Positions 1 through 13,025 are shown, counted from the first letter of the stretch. The stretch: 64,000 bases of DNA from Mytilus trossulus (GCF_036588685.1 NC_086378.1:32341578-32405577); one strand, 5' to 3'. Notes: generated by a model from the letters alone, not told the origin. Numbers and translations: made by a program.

Positions 1-330
1 TGGCTAGAGGTATAGGGGGAGGGTTGAGATCTCACAAACATGTTTAACCCCGCCGCATTTTTGCGCCTGTCCCAAGTCAGGAGCCTCAGGCCTTTGTTAG
101 TCTTGTATTATTTTAATTTTAGTTTCTTGTGTACAATTTGGAAATTAGTATGGCGTTCATTATCACTGAACTAGTATATATATATATATTTGTTTAGGGG
201 CCAGCTGAAGGACGCCTCCGGGTGCGGGAATTTCTCGCTACATTGAAGACCTGTTGGTGACCTTCTGTTGTTGTTTTTTTCTATGGTCGGGTTGTTGTCT
301 CTTTGACACATTCCCCATTTCCATTCTCAA
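1..330 (+). repeat. Mussel interspersed repeat, family R1 (copy 1)
   Basis: The stretch begins TGGCTAGAGGTATAGGGGGA and carries GGGGCCAGCTGAAG near 196-210, ending in a pyrimidine-rich part with TTGTTGTCTCTTTGACACATT. Related copies lie at 5380-5590 (minus), 11244-11450 (plus), 31085-31430 (plus), 31825-32065 (minus), 33275-33420 (minus) and 49993-50110 (minus). A short (TA)n run lies at about 175-190. The short frames inside it, on either strand, recur in all copies and are not genes. I recognise this family as common in mussel sequence; its class is unknown to me. Confidence 0.7.
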
Positions 331-2139
331 TTTTATACATACAGTTGCGAATATATATGTATATTTCTCTAAAAACGTTTCAAATTTAAAAAAAAAAAAA
401 GATAGTCTCTTTTTTATCATCCAATGTCATATCAATATCTTGAATAAGACTGATTTTAATCGTACATAAACCAGGAAAAGTGTCTTTCTGGTCTGACATA
501 GGGAAACTTATTCAGTACGAGAACATTTTAATGTGATATGTTTTTTTCGGTGCGCCCAATTGGCATTTCATTTGCATATATAAATCTTAGACCGTCACTC
601 TGAGCTAGCTGGAATAACGTGCTTGTTCAAAAGGTAACCATTAACGAGTACACATATATGTATGTCACCCTACCTGAGGACTTTTATGATTCTGGTCCCA
701 CCACTTTTTGTTCCTACTCCTATAATTGCACTAGAAAAAGCAAATAAGAAAAGGAGACATGGTATTAACTATCTACATTTGTACGAGATGGGCCAAAGGA
801 AATACTAGCATATAAGCAAATACGAGTCTCATCACGACCGTTAACATAAACAAAACACATACCGCATACTTAAAAAACGTGGGGTAGTGTAAGCTTTTCA
901 AGATCTTAGAATAAAAAAGACAAAATAATTCAAAGGAAACAAATAACTAACTGGCATGCTTCACATAATCAATATGTTTTGGCGTTTTGTGGCGGATCAT
1001 ATCTACAACGTGTCAGCCTTAGATTTGCCAAAAAAAATTAAAAACTAAAGGTTTCAAGTTCTTTGACAGTTTACAATAAACAAAAAAAATCATGTGTATC
1101 TAGAAAAAAACATAAAAGGATACGTAGAAGATATAAACAGATGTCATATCCTGAAAAAGTGACGTGGGACCGAAGAAAGGATCACAATATACTACACCGA
1201 AAATCAAAAGTGAAGCAGTACGAACCTATTCGAAATCTCACTTAAGTCAGGTGCTCCGTAAATTATCGACAGGTCGTATTGATAACACTCAGAAGCAAAC
1301 CATAAAAGGAGAAAGGACGAAGGGATTGTTGTTTCGCCAAAATATATATTATGAAGTAATAATCATTCTATATTATGTCATCTATATATAAATATGCTCG
1401 GTTGAGCGAGAACCAAACTCCTATGTCCGCCATCTCATCTAAACTTTTAAATGTCCGACATTTAAAAAAAATTATGAGCCTCCTATTTGGCTGTCAGTCA
1501 TCAAGGATCTTAAACATCAAATATACAAAATAATGACCTTCCAGTACAAATTTGATCTTGTCTTACGACGAAGGACAATTTAAATATTAATCTTGTACAT
1601 GTAACTTAGGTCATTTCCATTTTGATGTCGGTTTTCATTTTGTGGTTTCCGTGATATTTCCCGAGTTTTGTCAAATTATATTTATCTAAAAAAAATCAGT
1701 TTATTAATTACAATTCAATCCTTATCTTTTGATATGTAGTGATTTTCTATAAAACCTGAACAAGAATGTATGATTTTATCATTGTCTGTATGACTTGGTA
1801 TACTTTCTTTTTGAAAAACAATATGTTGCAATAGTCAATAAGAGTGACTGACAAGTTGACAGTTCTTTTACAGTCACCGTTACTGTTATAATAATTAACG
1901 ATACTAAAAATAGACATTTATCAATAAGGTGTTTTCCCCTTATACATTAAAGTTGTCTGCCACCCTTTTTATCACAAAAATCATAAATTTCAGTTTTATT
2001 AAATAAATAAATTGCGATCGTAATATCAATTGCATTTTTTGAAAGAAAATACTCAATAGTACATATTCTATTGAACCTTAATGGTAGCTATCGATTCTTA
2101 GCTAAATGTCTAGTTTGCCAAGTGGTCTTATAGTAGCCC
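331..2139. other. AT-rich intergenic DNA, no gene recognised
   Basis: Several 60-75 codon frames occur (for example 1063-1245 and 1164-1391), but they overlap each other and show low-complexity Lys/Arg/Ile-rich translations with no domain I recognise. Long A and T runs are frequent. No RNA gene or clear repeat boundary was seen. Confidence 0.5.
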
Positions 2140-2144
2140 AATTA

Positions 2145-2555
2145 CACTGTGTATCATCGCCACCGGAAATTGGGTACTAACGAAGCGGAGAGAAATAGAA
2201 AAAAGAGTAAACAAGTTAAGAATTCGTTCAATTTAAAGCATTTCCACTCATTTGATGAGGGTGCCGCTTAAGAAATGATTTTCTGATATATAATTCTATG
2301 AATTATTAGGCCGATAAGTACAAAATTAATACAAGATTTTGCGTAATACTCCAAAACTTGCCCCTTAGTACCGGAAAATTTCGAGGTCGATCGTCCTCTG
2401 TAGCCCCATTCTCAAGATATTGAACTGTCTTTCATTATTTTCCAGACACGTTTTTAGATTATTATAGTGTGGCATGATATTTACTGAAATTTGTAGTCAA
2501 AAACATGTATTTTAAAGAATATAGACCATAAAAAATAAAGTCTAGGGTACGGCAA
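2145..2555 (+). repeat. Left terminal inverted repeat of the 13.2-kb element
   Basis: Pairs with 15003-15393 in inverse orientation. Shared landmarks are CACCGGAAATTGGGTACTAA near the tip, TCATTTGATGAGGGTGCCGC, and GTACCGGAAAATTTCGAGGT further in. Differences are scattered single substitutions and short indels. Confidence 0.85.
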
Positions 2556-3810
2556 CTTGCTCGTGTTGACAAATTTACTGTATGGCAACTTGTTTTCAAC
2601 TGTATGGCAACTTGCTAATTATAGAATAGTTATTTACCGTCTTTTCAAAGAAATAAAGTATTAAGTTCAAATATCTAAGGTGGGGGAGAGGGGGTACCCT
2701 TTTATGTATAACTGTTTTTGTCCTTTTCAAGGTTTTAATTTGTTTAAAATTTTTATTTGACTGATAAATTTTAAAAACTGTTAACTGTTTTCGACCCACT
2801 GTCTGTAATCTGTTTTGTTAAAATTTGCAATGTTGTTAACTGTTTATTTGAAATTGAGATTCCTGTTATCTGTTATTTAATACTTAAAGTGTTCACTGTT
2901 TTTGACACTATTTTCTCTGTTAACTGATATTAACTGTTATTTACAAGAATCCCATCAAAATTGTCTGTCCATCTCTTTTTTTTACGTTGCTTCCGCAAAG
3001 GAGTGACATATTCAGCTTATACATGTATGTAACTGTACATGTCTTTAAAAATCTCTGAGTATAGTAAGTCCTTAATATAATTGAGAATGGAAATGAGGAA
3101 AATGTCAAAGAAACAGAAGCCCGACCAAATAGAAGAAACAACCCAACACAACGATAAAATTATGCACTAGGAAGGGTGTCAATTCACAGATAGGGAAAAA
3201 AATTTAAACACCCTCTTTCCCTTCCTTCCTAATAAATAAGGCTTACTATTTTAGTTATGCATGTGTATATTTATGGAAAGAGAATCGTCCATAGATTTGA
3301 TTTCCAATAGTTATAATGGTGAAATATAATATTTTTTTGTGTGTAACAATGGCAACAATCAGCATTTATTTGATACCAAATATTGCAAAATAGGGGGTTG
3401 AACACGTCACAAAGATCTAAAAAAAAATTGGTCCAAAGGAAAATTTCAATTTTCAATCAATAAGAGTGATACCTTTCCTGAAACCATAGACATATATCTA
3501 TCAAAAGGTAAAACAAATTAAATGCATTTCTGCTGTTTTTTCCATAAAATTAAATTGAAAAGATCGAGCGTCAAATCTTTGTTTAAAACAATACAAAATT
3601 TCTAAATCTATGGCGGTACGGATAGGAACGTATGGACTTTCAAACTGAAAAATGGCTTATAAAACATGTTAAAAACAATCTAAATGTTCTTGTAAACCCA
3701 CTAGGAAGGCTTTATTAATATTCAACTAAAAATCAATGCAATTGTTCAAAAACTTTCATATTTAGAAAATTTACCATGGCTATAATGCGAAACTAAACTT
3801 GTAACTGTGT
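2556..3810. other. Interior of the outer element, left side
   Basis: This stretch opens with a thrice-repeated GTAYGGCAACTTG motif (2546-2616), then degenerate repeats of CTGTTAACTG type (about 2760-2945). A minus-strand fragment of the R1 family lies at about 3080-3145. No coding sequence is supported. The right interior, at 13930-14000, also has GTTAACTGTT runs, so the two sides may share an ancestral interior. Confidence 0.4.
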
Positions 3811-3816
3811 ATTGGT

Positions 3817-4431
3817 TATGAGTGGCCGTTCATGTCATTTGCGCGATTATATACGCGTATATAATTTTCAACGCGTATATATACGCGTATATTGTGGTTT
3901 TCAACGCGTATATTGTGGTTTTCAACGCGTATATTGTGGTTTTCAACGCGTATATTATCGTTTTATACGCGTATATTGTTAAAATAAACACGTTTATACT
4001 TTATTCCAATTTATTTATCATATACGCGTTAATATACGCGTTATTTGCATAAATATACGCGTTAATATACGCGTTAATATACGCGTTATTTGTGTTAATA
4101 TACGCGTATGAAATCATTATATACGCGTTAATAAACTATGAGTGGCCGTTCATGTCATTTGCGCGATTATATACGCGTATATAATTTTCAACGCGTATAT
4201 ATACGCGTATATTGTGGTTTTCAACGCGTATATTGTGGTTTTCAACGCGTATATTATCGTTTTATACGCGTTTATTGTTAAAATAAACACGTTTATACTT
4301 TATTCCAATTTATTTATCATATACGCGTTAATATACGCGTTATTTGCATAAATATACGCGTTAATATACGCGTTATTTGTGTTAATATACGCGTATGAAA
4401 TCATTATATACGCGTTAATAAACATTCGTTT
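3817..4431 (+). repeat. Left terminal ATATACGCGT array, two tandem terminal units
   Basis: Two direct copies of the terminus start at 3817 and 4137. Each has the ~40-bp tip TATGAGTGGCCGTTCATGTC, then spaced ATATACGCGT repeats separated by TTGTGGTTTTCA spacers. These are followed by a short unique segment and inverted AACGCGTATAT-type repeats. The first unit carries three TTGTGGTTTTCA spacers and the second two. Open frames through the array (about 70-120 codons) exist only because the repeat lacks stops in some frames. Confidence 0.85.
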
Positions 4432-4800
4432 GTCTTATTGTTTTAACCAATGAAAGCTGCGTTCTTAAACTGGTTTGCATGTGACAATTGTATAACGGTC
4501 CGTGTAACACTTATCAAATCAAAGTTTTAAAAAGTTTTGAAATTTTAGATTTTTGGAATTTTGATCCCAGTTTTAAAATATCAAAATTTCAAATTGTGTT
4601 AAAGTTTTGAAATTTTGAAATTTTAACCAAATTATTAAAATATCAAAATTCTAAATATCGTTTATAAATTTGATAGTTAAGAAACTTGATCAAACTTTTA
4701 AAATACTAAACATAACGTGCAATTTTGATAATTTCACTTTTTGAAAGTTTGATTTTTTAAATGTTTGCTTAAAATATCAAAAATATAAAGGGGCGACAAG
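4432..4800 (+). repeat. AT-rich subterminal block of the foldback (copy 1 of 4)
   Basis: A highly AT-rich block of overlapping inverted motifs of TCAAAATTTCAAA type. The same block occurs at about 7600-7960 (minus), 8870-9230 (plus) and 12040-12410 (minus). It follows the ATACGCG array inward at each subterminal site. Confidence 0.8.
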
Positions 4801-7560
4801 AGGGGTACCTGTAAACACTGATGTAAACACGGCTCTGATAAGAACTATTCTTAGTTATAAATAAATAGCATGAAATATATAAAAACATTCTTAATAACAA
4901 AATAAATAATGAAAAGAAGAAGTCGTTTTTTTTTTATGAAACATATTAGACATCACATGGGATAACAGTATCCTGAAATTTTAAGGTTGTGCATCTATCA
5001 AAAAAAAATATAATTAAACCTATTTAATCCGGAATCAACTACGTTGATTTAAATCTCTTATACATGTATAAGGTTAGTGTTTGAGATAAATAATTCAAAG
5101 CTATCTTGTGTTCCCAGTGCCCAACATTTAGAAGTACCAGTGAAAAATGACCAACTCGCATGCAGTTAACCAAATAGCATTTTTCGCCTTTTTGACGTTC
5201 CTGATGAAGGTAGATCCAGAAAAAGCGCTTCGGTCGCATATACAACTTAAAACGTTTTCCTTCATGTTTATCGATTGCCTGATGAACATATATTGCCTTT
5301 TAAGATTTATTTCAGTTCCCAGAAATGATACGGAAGGAATACTTAATATATAGCGTCGCAATGAAAGTTGTGCTATGCGTGTTTCAGCTGGCCCCTAGAC
5401 AAAAAGTGTACTGGTTCAGTGATTATAGACGTAATACTAAACTCCGAAATATAACAATGAACTAAAATCAAAATCATACAAGACTTAGAAGGACAGAGGC
5501 TCCTGGATTGGTACAGGCGCACAAATGCAGCGGGGTTTAATATGTTTCGTGAGATCACAACCCTCCCCCTATACCTCTAGCCAATAAAGAATGAAAAACA
5601 CACAGTAATACGAACAGTAAAACGCACTTTAATGTGTCAGAATATGAAACAAAAGAAACTAATCAATATGACAATGATAATAAACTAACAAAGGACTTCT
5701 ATATATAAGTCTAGCAGTTACTGTCATACGCCAGCTCGATACCTCAATTAAACTACTAGTAGATATGTTTTAACTTCACTTTGGTCAAAAACCTCTTTAA
5801 TTGTTTCGTTCTTATTTTTCTTGAATTTCAAATTTCAGTTTCAGCGTTCCGTAGGTGAATTCTTTACTTAAAATTCAGCGTTTTACATTGGACTGGTTTT
5901 TCGAGAGCAACATTGGTGTACGGCCAAAAATGGAAAAAAAATCATCATGCAGCTGACAGTGCGGCTTCTCTTTGCACACTCCATTATGACTGGGTGTACA
6001 TGTGAACTTTTAGTTTGCTCAAAGTCGATTGTCGTACGATAACTTAAAAATACCCAAATAACAAAATTCAAATACGGGACAACAATATCCTTTAATACAA
6101 AAAAATCTATTGCTTTTGTTTACTATTATAAAACAGTGGTTGATTTAGAACCTATAATGGAGCTACGTGTGTGATAACCAGTCCAAACGTTGTCTTTAAG
6201 GGAGCAACCATTTAAATTTAAAAGTGGGGTGAGGTTGTTTTGTCGAAGCGCTAACTTTTTTAAAAGTTTTTCATCGCTATTAATCAACTTATCTGGTTCA
6301 TATCTAACATTAAAGGCATGGAGAATTTTTCTTTTGTCCTCTGCTGGCACAGAATATTATATCATCAAATTGAGGATCATAATAATTTTAATGTACCATT
6401 ATCGAAGCCCCTAGTGGTAGTATCAAGTAAAAAAATAGTGACTATCTAAATATTGGTTTCCCAGAAGATTACTATTTATCGCTGATATAAACTTTTGAAA
6501 ACAATTTTCAACTTTCAAAATGCCAACACCTACAACTGGATAGATGGGTGCTTAATTTAGTACAGCGGCAAATATTACATAAACATGAATGAAAGTTGGG
6601 TGCTAAATGTAGTACAGCGGTAACTATTACATAAATATAAATGCTCGTGAAAATAATGTTTATGGTATACATTTATATATGATATGAAAGGTTTCAACTT
6701 TTACAAAACCAGAGCTATACGTTGGATTTAAAAGTTTACTTTATTTGGCCTTTTCAATTTCATTTGACTTTATTTGCCTTTTTAACTTAATTTGGTTCGA
6801 GTGTCAATGATAAGTCTTTTGTAGACGAAACGCGCGTCTGGCGCAAAAAGCGGCAAAATTTATAACCTGGTATCAATCTATGATGAGTTGTTGTAGATAC
6901 CTTGTAACAATATCTTGGCTCCAATTTTGTGATATTGGATCTTAGTACCGTCTTAATTTCAGCGTAAATAAGATTATATTAAAAACCTCCCACGTTGTGG
7001 ACTAGCACAACCTTAATTAGGACACCGTGCATTCAGTATCATGAAGCGCTTTTCTTGACCAACCTTCTTACGGATCGCTTAAAGCTGAATATTTAGGGCA
7101 AACAACTTACAAAGAATAGATAAAAACGTTTAAGATGATCGTTCATTCTGTACATGAAATGACATATTCTTTAGCCAACATGATTGCAGAAAGTAAGAAG
7201 TCGTAAAGCAAAACAGAAAAAAAAATGAAATCAAAAGAAGTAATACATCGTGTATTGGGCTTTTTTATTGCTTAAGAGTTTTGTAGAAAATGTATATATA
7301 CATGCTCAACATAACCATACTATATGAACTACTGCGAGTTGTTCAGTTTTTACTGTTACTCCTGTTTCTCCAAAAATATGGGTGCTAGAAAAACCAGCAG
7401 GTAAAATGGTCAATATCAGAGCCGTACGTCTGGTATCTTCTTTGAAGAAATATTAATTTTGTCATTATTTTTTCACCGCTTACAACTGTCCGTTTTATTT
7501 CATACATAAACTTTTAAGTATCAGTATGTTTTTAATTCATATTGTTTCTTATCGTTCCGC
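4801..7560 (-). repeat. Interior block of foldback unit 1
   Basis: This 2.7-kb block recurs inverted at about 9270-12030. It contains a minus-strand R1 repeat (5380-5590) and a minus-strand GACGAAACGCGCGTCTGG repeat (about 6800-6870). It also contains a minus-strand 74-codon frame (6126-6350). The twin copy of that frame is interrupted by a stop in the right arm (near 10567), so I do not call a gene. Other frames shared by both arms are not recognisable proteins. Confidence 0.7.
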
Positions 7561-7599
7561 TTTTATTTCCTTTCGCTTTTTACAGGTATCCCTCTTATT

Positions 7600-8867
7600 G
7601 CCCCTTTTCTATTTTGATATTTTAAGCAAACATTTGAAAAATCAAACTTTCAAAAAGTGAAATAATTAAAATTGCGCGTTAGATTTAGTATTTTAGAAGT
7701 TTGATCAAATTTCTAAACTATCAAATTTATAAACGATATTAAGAATTTTGATATTTTAATAATTTGGTTAAAATTTCAAAATTTCAAAACTTTAACACAA
7801 TTTGAAATTTTGATATTTTAAAACTGGGATCAAAATTCCAAAAATCTAAAATTTCAAAACTTTTTAAAACTTTGATTTGATAAGTGTTACACGGACCGTT
7901 AAACAATTGTCACATGCAAACCAGTTTAAGAACGCAGCTTTCATTGGTTAAAACAATAAGACAAACGAATGTTTATTACCGCGTATATAATGATTTCATA
8001 CGCGTATATTAACACAAATAACGCGTATATTAACGCGTATATTTATGCAAATAACGCGTATATTATGAGTGGCCGTTCATGTCATTTGCGCGATTATATA
8101 CGCGTATATAATTTTCAACGCGTATATATACGCGTATATTGTGGTTTTCAACGCGTATATTGTGGTTTTCAACGCGTATATTGTGGTTTTCAACGCGTAT
8201 ATTATCGTTTTATACGCGTATATTGTTAAAATAAACACGTTTATACTTTATTCCAATTTATTTATCATTATGAGTGGCCGTTCATGTCATTTGCGCGATT
8301 ATATACGCGTATATAATTTTCAACGCGTATATATACGCGTATATTGTGGTTTTCAACGCGTATATTGTGGTTTTCAACGCGTATATTGTGGTTTTCAACG
8401 CGTATATTATCGTTTTATACGCGTATATTGTTAAAATAAACACGTTTATACTTTATTCCAATTTATTTATCATATACGCGTTAATATACGCGTTGAAAAC
8501 CACAATATACGCGTATATATACGCGTTAAAAATTATATTATGAGTGGCCGTTCATGTCATTTGCGCGATTATATACGCGTATATAATTTTCAACGCGTAT
8601 ATATACGCGTATATTGTGGTTTTCAACGCGTATATTGTGGTTTTCAACGCGTATATTGTGGTTTTCAACGCGTATATTATCGTTTTATACGCGTATATTG
8701 TTAAAATAAACACGTTTATACTTTATTCCAATTTATTTATCATATACGCGTTAATATACGCGTTATTTGCATAAATATACGCGTTAATATACGCGTTAAT
8801 ATACGCGTTATTTGTGTTAATATACGCGTATGAAATCATTATATACGCGTTAATAAACATTCGTTTG
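7600..8867 (+). repeat. Central ATATACGCGT array with three terminal units in direct orientation
   Basis: Between the two arms, TATGAGTGG termini start at 8064, 8269 and 8539, all on the plus strand. Each is followed by the same ATATACGCGT/TTGTGGTTTTCA array. The unit at 8269 is fused to an inverted piece of array (about 8476-8538) before the next unit starts. The flanks are AT-rich blocks in inverted orientation. Confidence 0.8.
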
Positions 8868-9269
8868 TCTTATTGTTTTAACCAATGAAAGCTGCGTTCT
8901 TAAACTGGTTTGCATGTGACAATTGTATAACGGTCCGTGTAACACTTATCAAATCAAAGCTTTAAAAAGTTTTGAAATTTTAGATTTTTGGAATTTTGAT
9001 CCAAGTTTTAAAATATCAAAATTTCAAATTGTGTTAAAGTTTTGAAATTTTGAAATTTTAACCAAATTATTAAAATATCAAAATTCTTAATATCGTTTAT
9101 AAATTTGATAGTTTATAAATTTGATCAAACTTCTAAAATACTAAATCTAACGCGCAATTTTAATTATTTCACTTTTTGAAAGTTTGATTTTTCAAATGTT
9201 TGCTTAAAATATCAAAATAGAAAAGGGGCAATAAGAGGGATACCTGTAAAAAGCGAAAGGAAATAAAAG

Positions 9270-12030
9270 CGGAACGATAAGAAACAATATGAATTAAAAA
9301 CATACTGATACTTAAAAGTTTATGTATGAAATAAAACGGACAGTTGTAAGCGGTGAAAAAATAATGACAAAATTAATATTTCTTCAAAGAAGATACCAGA
9401 CGTACGGCTCTGATATTGACCATTTTACCTGCTGGTTTTTCTAGCACCCATATTTTTGGAGAAACAGGAGTAACAGTAAAAACTGAACAACTCGCAGTAG
9501 TTCATATAGTATGGTTATGTTGAGCATGTATATATACATTTTCTACTAAACTCTTAAGCAATAAAAAAGCCCAATACACGATGTATTACTTCTTTTGATT
9601 TCATTTTTTTTTTCTGTTTTGCTTTACGACTTCTTACTTTCTGCAATCATGTTGGCTAAAGAATATGTCATTTCATGTACAGAATGAACGATCATCTTAA
9701 ACGTTTTTATCTATTCTTTGTAAGTTGTTTGCCCTAAATATTCAGCTTTAAGCGTTCCGTAAGAAGGTTGGTCAAGAAAAGCGCTTCATGATACTGAATG
9801 CACGGTGTCCTAATTAAGGTTGTGCTAGTCCACAACGTGGGAGGTTTTTAATATAATCTTATTTACGCTGAAATTAAGACGGTACTAAGATCCAATATCA
9901 CAAAATTGGAGCCAAGATATTGTTACAAGGTATCTACAACAACTCATCATAGATTGATACCAGGTTATAAATTTTGCCGCTTTTTGCGCCAGACGCGCGT
10001 TTCGTCTACAAAAGACTTATCATTGACACTCGAACCAAATTAAGTTAAAAAGGCAAATAAAGTCAAATGAAATTGAAAAGGCCAAATAAAGTAAACTTTT
10101 AAATCCAACGTATAGCTCTGGTTTTGTAAAAGTTGAAACCTTTCATATCATATATAAATGTATACCATAAACATTATTTTCACGAGCATTTATATTTATG
10201 TAATAGTTACCGCTGTACTACATTTAGCACCCAACTTTCATTCATGTTTATGTAATATTTGCCGCTGTACTACATTAAGCACCCATCTATCCAGTTGTAG
10301 GTGTTGGCATTTTGAAAGTTGAAAATTGTTTTCAAAAGTTTATATCAGCGATAAATAGTAATCTTCTGGGAAACCAATATTTAGATAGTCACTATTTTTT
10401 TTACTTGATACTACCACTAGGGGCTTTGATAATGGTACATTAAAATTATTATGATCCTCAATTTGATGATATAATATTCTGTGCCAGCAGAGGACAAAAG
10501 AAAAATTCTCCATGCCTTTAATGTTAGATATGAACCAGATAAGTTGATTAATAGCGATGAAAAACTTTAAAAAAAGTTAGCGCTTCGACAAAACAACCTC
10601 ACCCCACTTTTAAATTTAAATGGTTGCTCCCTTAAAGACAACGTTGGGACTGGTTATCACACACGTAGCTCCATTATAGGTTCGAAATCAACCACTGTTT
10701 TATAATTATAGTAAACAAAAGCAATAGATTTTTTTGTATTAAAGGATATTGTTGTCCCGTATTTGAATTTTGTTATTTGGGTATTTTTAAGTTATCGTAC
10801 GACAATCGACTTTGAGCAAACTAAAAGTGCACATGTACACCCAGTCATAATGGAGTGTGCAAAGAGAAGCCGCACTGTCAGCTGCATGATGATTTTTTTT
10901 TCCATTTTTGGCCGTACACCAATGTTGCTCTCGAAAAACCAGTCCAATGTAAAACGCTGAATTTTAAGTAAAGAATTCACCTACGGAAGCTGAAACTGAA
11001 ATTTGAAATTCAAGAAAAATAAGAACGAAACAATTAAAGAGGTTTTTGACCAAAGTGAAGTTAAAACATATCTACTAGTAGTTTAATTGAGGTATCGAGC
11101 TGGCGTATGACAGTAACTGCTAGACTTATATATAGAAGTCCTTTGTTAGTTTATTATCATTGTCATATTGATTAGTTTCTTTTGTTTCCTATTCTGACAC
11201 ATTAAAGTGCGTTTTACTGTTCGTATTACTGTGTGTTTTTCATTCTTTATTGGCTAGAGGTATAGGGGGAGGGTTGTGATCTCACGAAACATATTAAACC
11301 CCGCTGCATTTGTGCGCCTGTCCCAATCCAGGAGCCTCTGTCCTTCTAAGTCTTGTATGATTTTGATTTTAGTTCATTGTTATATTTCGGAGTTTAGTAT
11401 TACGTCTATAATCACTGAACCAGTACACTTTTTGTCTAGGGGCCAGCTGAAACACGCATAGCACAACTTTCATTGCGACGCTATATATTAAGTATTCCTT
11501 CCGTATCATTTCTGGGAACTGAAATAAATCTTAAAAGGCAATATATGTTCATCAGGCAATCGATAAACATGAAGGAAAACGTTTTAAGTTGTATATGCGA
11601 CCGAAGCGCTTTTTCTGGATCTACCTTCATCAGGAACGTCAAAAAGGCGAATAATGCTATTTGGTTAACTGCATGCGAGTTGGTCATTTTTCACTGGTAC
11701 TTCTAAATGTTGGGCACTGGGAACACAAGATAGCTTTGAATTATTTATCTCAAACACTAACCTTATACATGTATAAGAGATTTAAATCAACGTAGTTGAT
11801 TCCGGATTAAATAGGTTTAATTATATATTTTTTTTGATAGATGCACAACCTTAAAATTTCAGGATACTGTTATCCCATGTGATGTCTAATATGTTTCATA
11901 AAAAAAAAACGACTTCTTCTTTTCATTATTTATTTTGTTATTAAGAATGTTTTGATATATTTCATGCTATTTATTTATAACTAAGAATAGTTCTTATCAG
12001 AGCCGTGTTTACATCAGTGTTTACAGGTAC
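9270..12030 (+). repeat. Interior block of foldback unit 2 (inverse of 4801-7560)
   Basis: Nearly identical reverse copy of the left interior block, carrying plus-strand R1 (11244-11450) and the GACGAAACGCGCGTCTGG family in opposite orientation (about 9955-10030). Rare differences include an extra AAA near 10568 that adds a stop to a frame open in the left copy. Confidence 0.75.
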
Positions 12031-12419
12031 CCCTCTTGTCGCCCCTTTATATTTTTGATATTTTAAGCAAACATTTAAAAAATCAAACTTTCAAAAAGTG
12101 AAATTATCAAAATTGCACGTTATGTTTAGTATTTTAAAAGTTTGATCAAGTTTCTTAACTATCAAATTTATAAACGATATTTAGAATTTTGATATTTTAA
12201 TAATTTGGTTAAAATTTCAAAATTTCAAAACTTTAACACAATTTGAAATTTTGATATTTTAAAACTTGGATCAAAATTCCAAAAATCTAAAATTTCAAAA
12301 CTTTTTAAAACTTTGATTTGATAAGTGTTACACGGACCGTTATACAATTGTCACATGCAAACCAGTTTACGAACGCAGCTTTCATTGGTTAAAACAATAA
12401 GACAAACGAATGTTTATTA

Positions 12420-12698
12420 ACGCGTATATAATGATTTCATACGCGTATATTAACACAAATAACGCGTATATTAACGCGTATATTTATGCAAATAACGCGT
12501 ATATTAACGCGTATATGATAAATAAATTGGAATAAAGTATAAACGTGTTTATTTTAACAATATACGCGTATAAAACGATAATATACGCGTTGAAAACCAC
12601 AATATACGCGTTGAAAACCACAATATACGCGTATATATACGCGTTGAAAATTATATACGCGTATATAATCGCGCAAATGACATGAACGGCCACTCATA
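12420..12698 (-). repeat. Right terminal ATATACGCGT array of the foldback
   Basis: Inverse of the left terminal unit that starts at 4137, ending in the tip complementary to TATGAGTGGCCGTTCATG at 12698. Only one terminal unit is present here, against two at the left end. Confidence 0.85.
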
Positions 12699-13025
12699 AT
12701 TGGTATACCTGAAGCTGTCTCCTAAGTGAGGAGCAATCATTTAACTACAAAAAGGGGGTAGAAGTTTAATGTTTGTTTCTTGAAACATATAAATGAACCA
12801 AAATTTAAAAAATGAAACAAATACAAGACTATATACAAATGTAGCAAAGGTTAGGGACTCAAGTTGGGTCATGCAGGTGCAACAAATGCGGCAGTGTTAA
12901 ACATATTTAGGGATATCTCATGCCCCTCTTTATACGTTTAACCAATGTAGTTATATATGCCATCATTTGTAATGTATCCAAAACGTTAAAAGGAAAGGCC
13001 ACTTCTTATCCAGCTAAAACCCTGC

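Larger units (their letters stand above)
3811..12704. mobile_element. 8.9-kb foldback (giant palindrome) element with 6-bp target duplication
   Basis: Element body is 3817-12698. It begins TATGAGTGGCCGTTCATG and ends with the reverse complement CATGAACGGCCACTCATA. ATTGGT abuts both ends (3811-3816 and 12699-12704). Arms 4137-8063 and about 8754-12698 are nearly identical inverted copies: positions x and about 16835-x pair across 4 kb with only rare mismatches. Each arm is itself bounded by an ATACGCG array plus an AT-rich block in inverted orientation, so the whole is two ~4-kb foldback units head to head. One unit (8539-12698) has both TATGAGTGG termini. No transposase was recognised. Foldback elements with internally subrepeated long arms are known from other animals; the family here is unknown to me. 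Confidence 0.8.

Noticed and set aside
238..469. Overlapping frames on both strands at the left edge
   Set aside because: Part of the R1 interspersed repeat; the same frames recur in other R1 copies.
5128..5361. 77-codon minus-strand frame, repeated at 11473-11706 plus
   Set aside because: Both are within the inverted interior of the foldback; no recognisable protein family, and both strands are open there, so probably chance within a duplicated block.
6126..6350. 74-codon minus-strand frame with normal-looking composition
   Set aside because: Its twin in the right arm carries a stop, and no family was recognised; not enough to call a gene.
3822..8774. Several 69-121 codon frames with near-identical translations
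   Set aside because: They are the ATATACGCGT array read in a frame lacking stops; length follows the number of repeat units and composition is Tyr/Ile/Val-biased.
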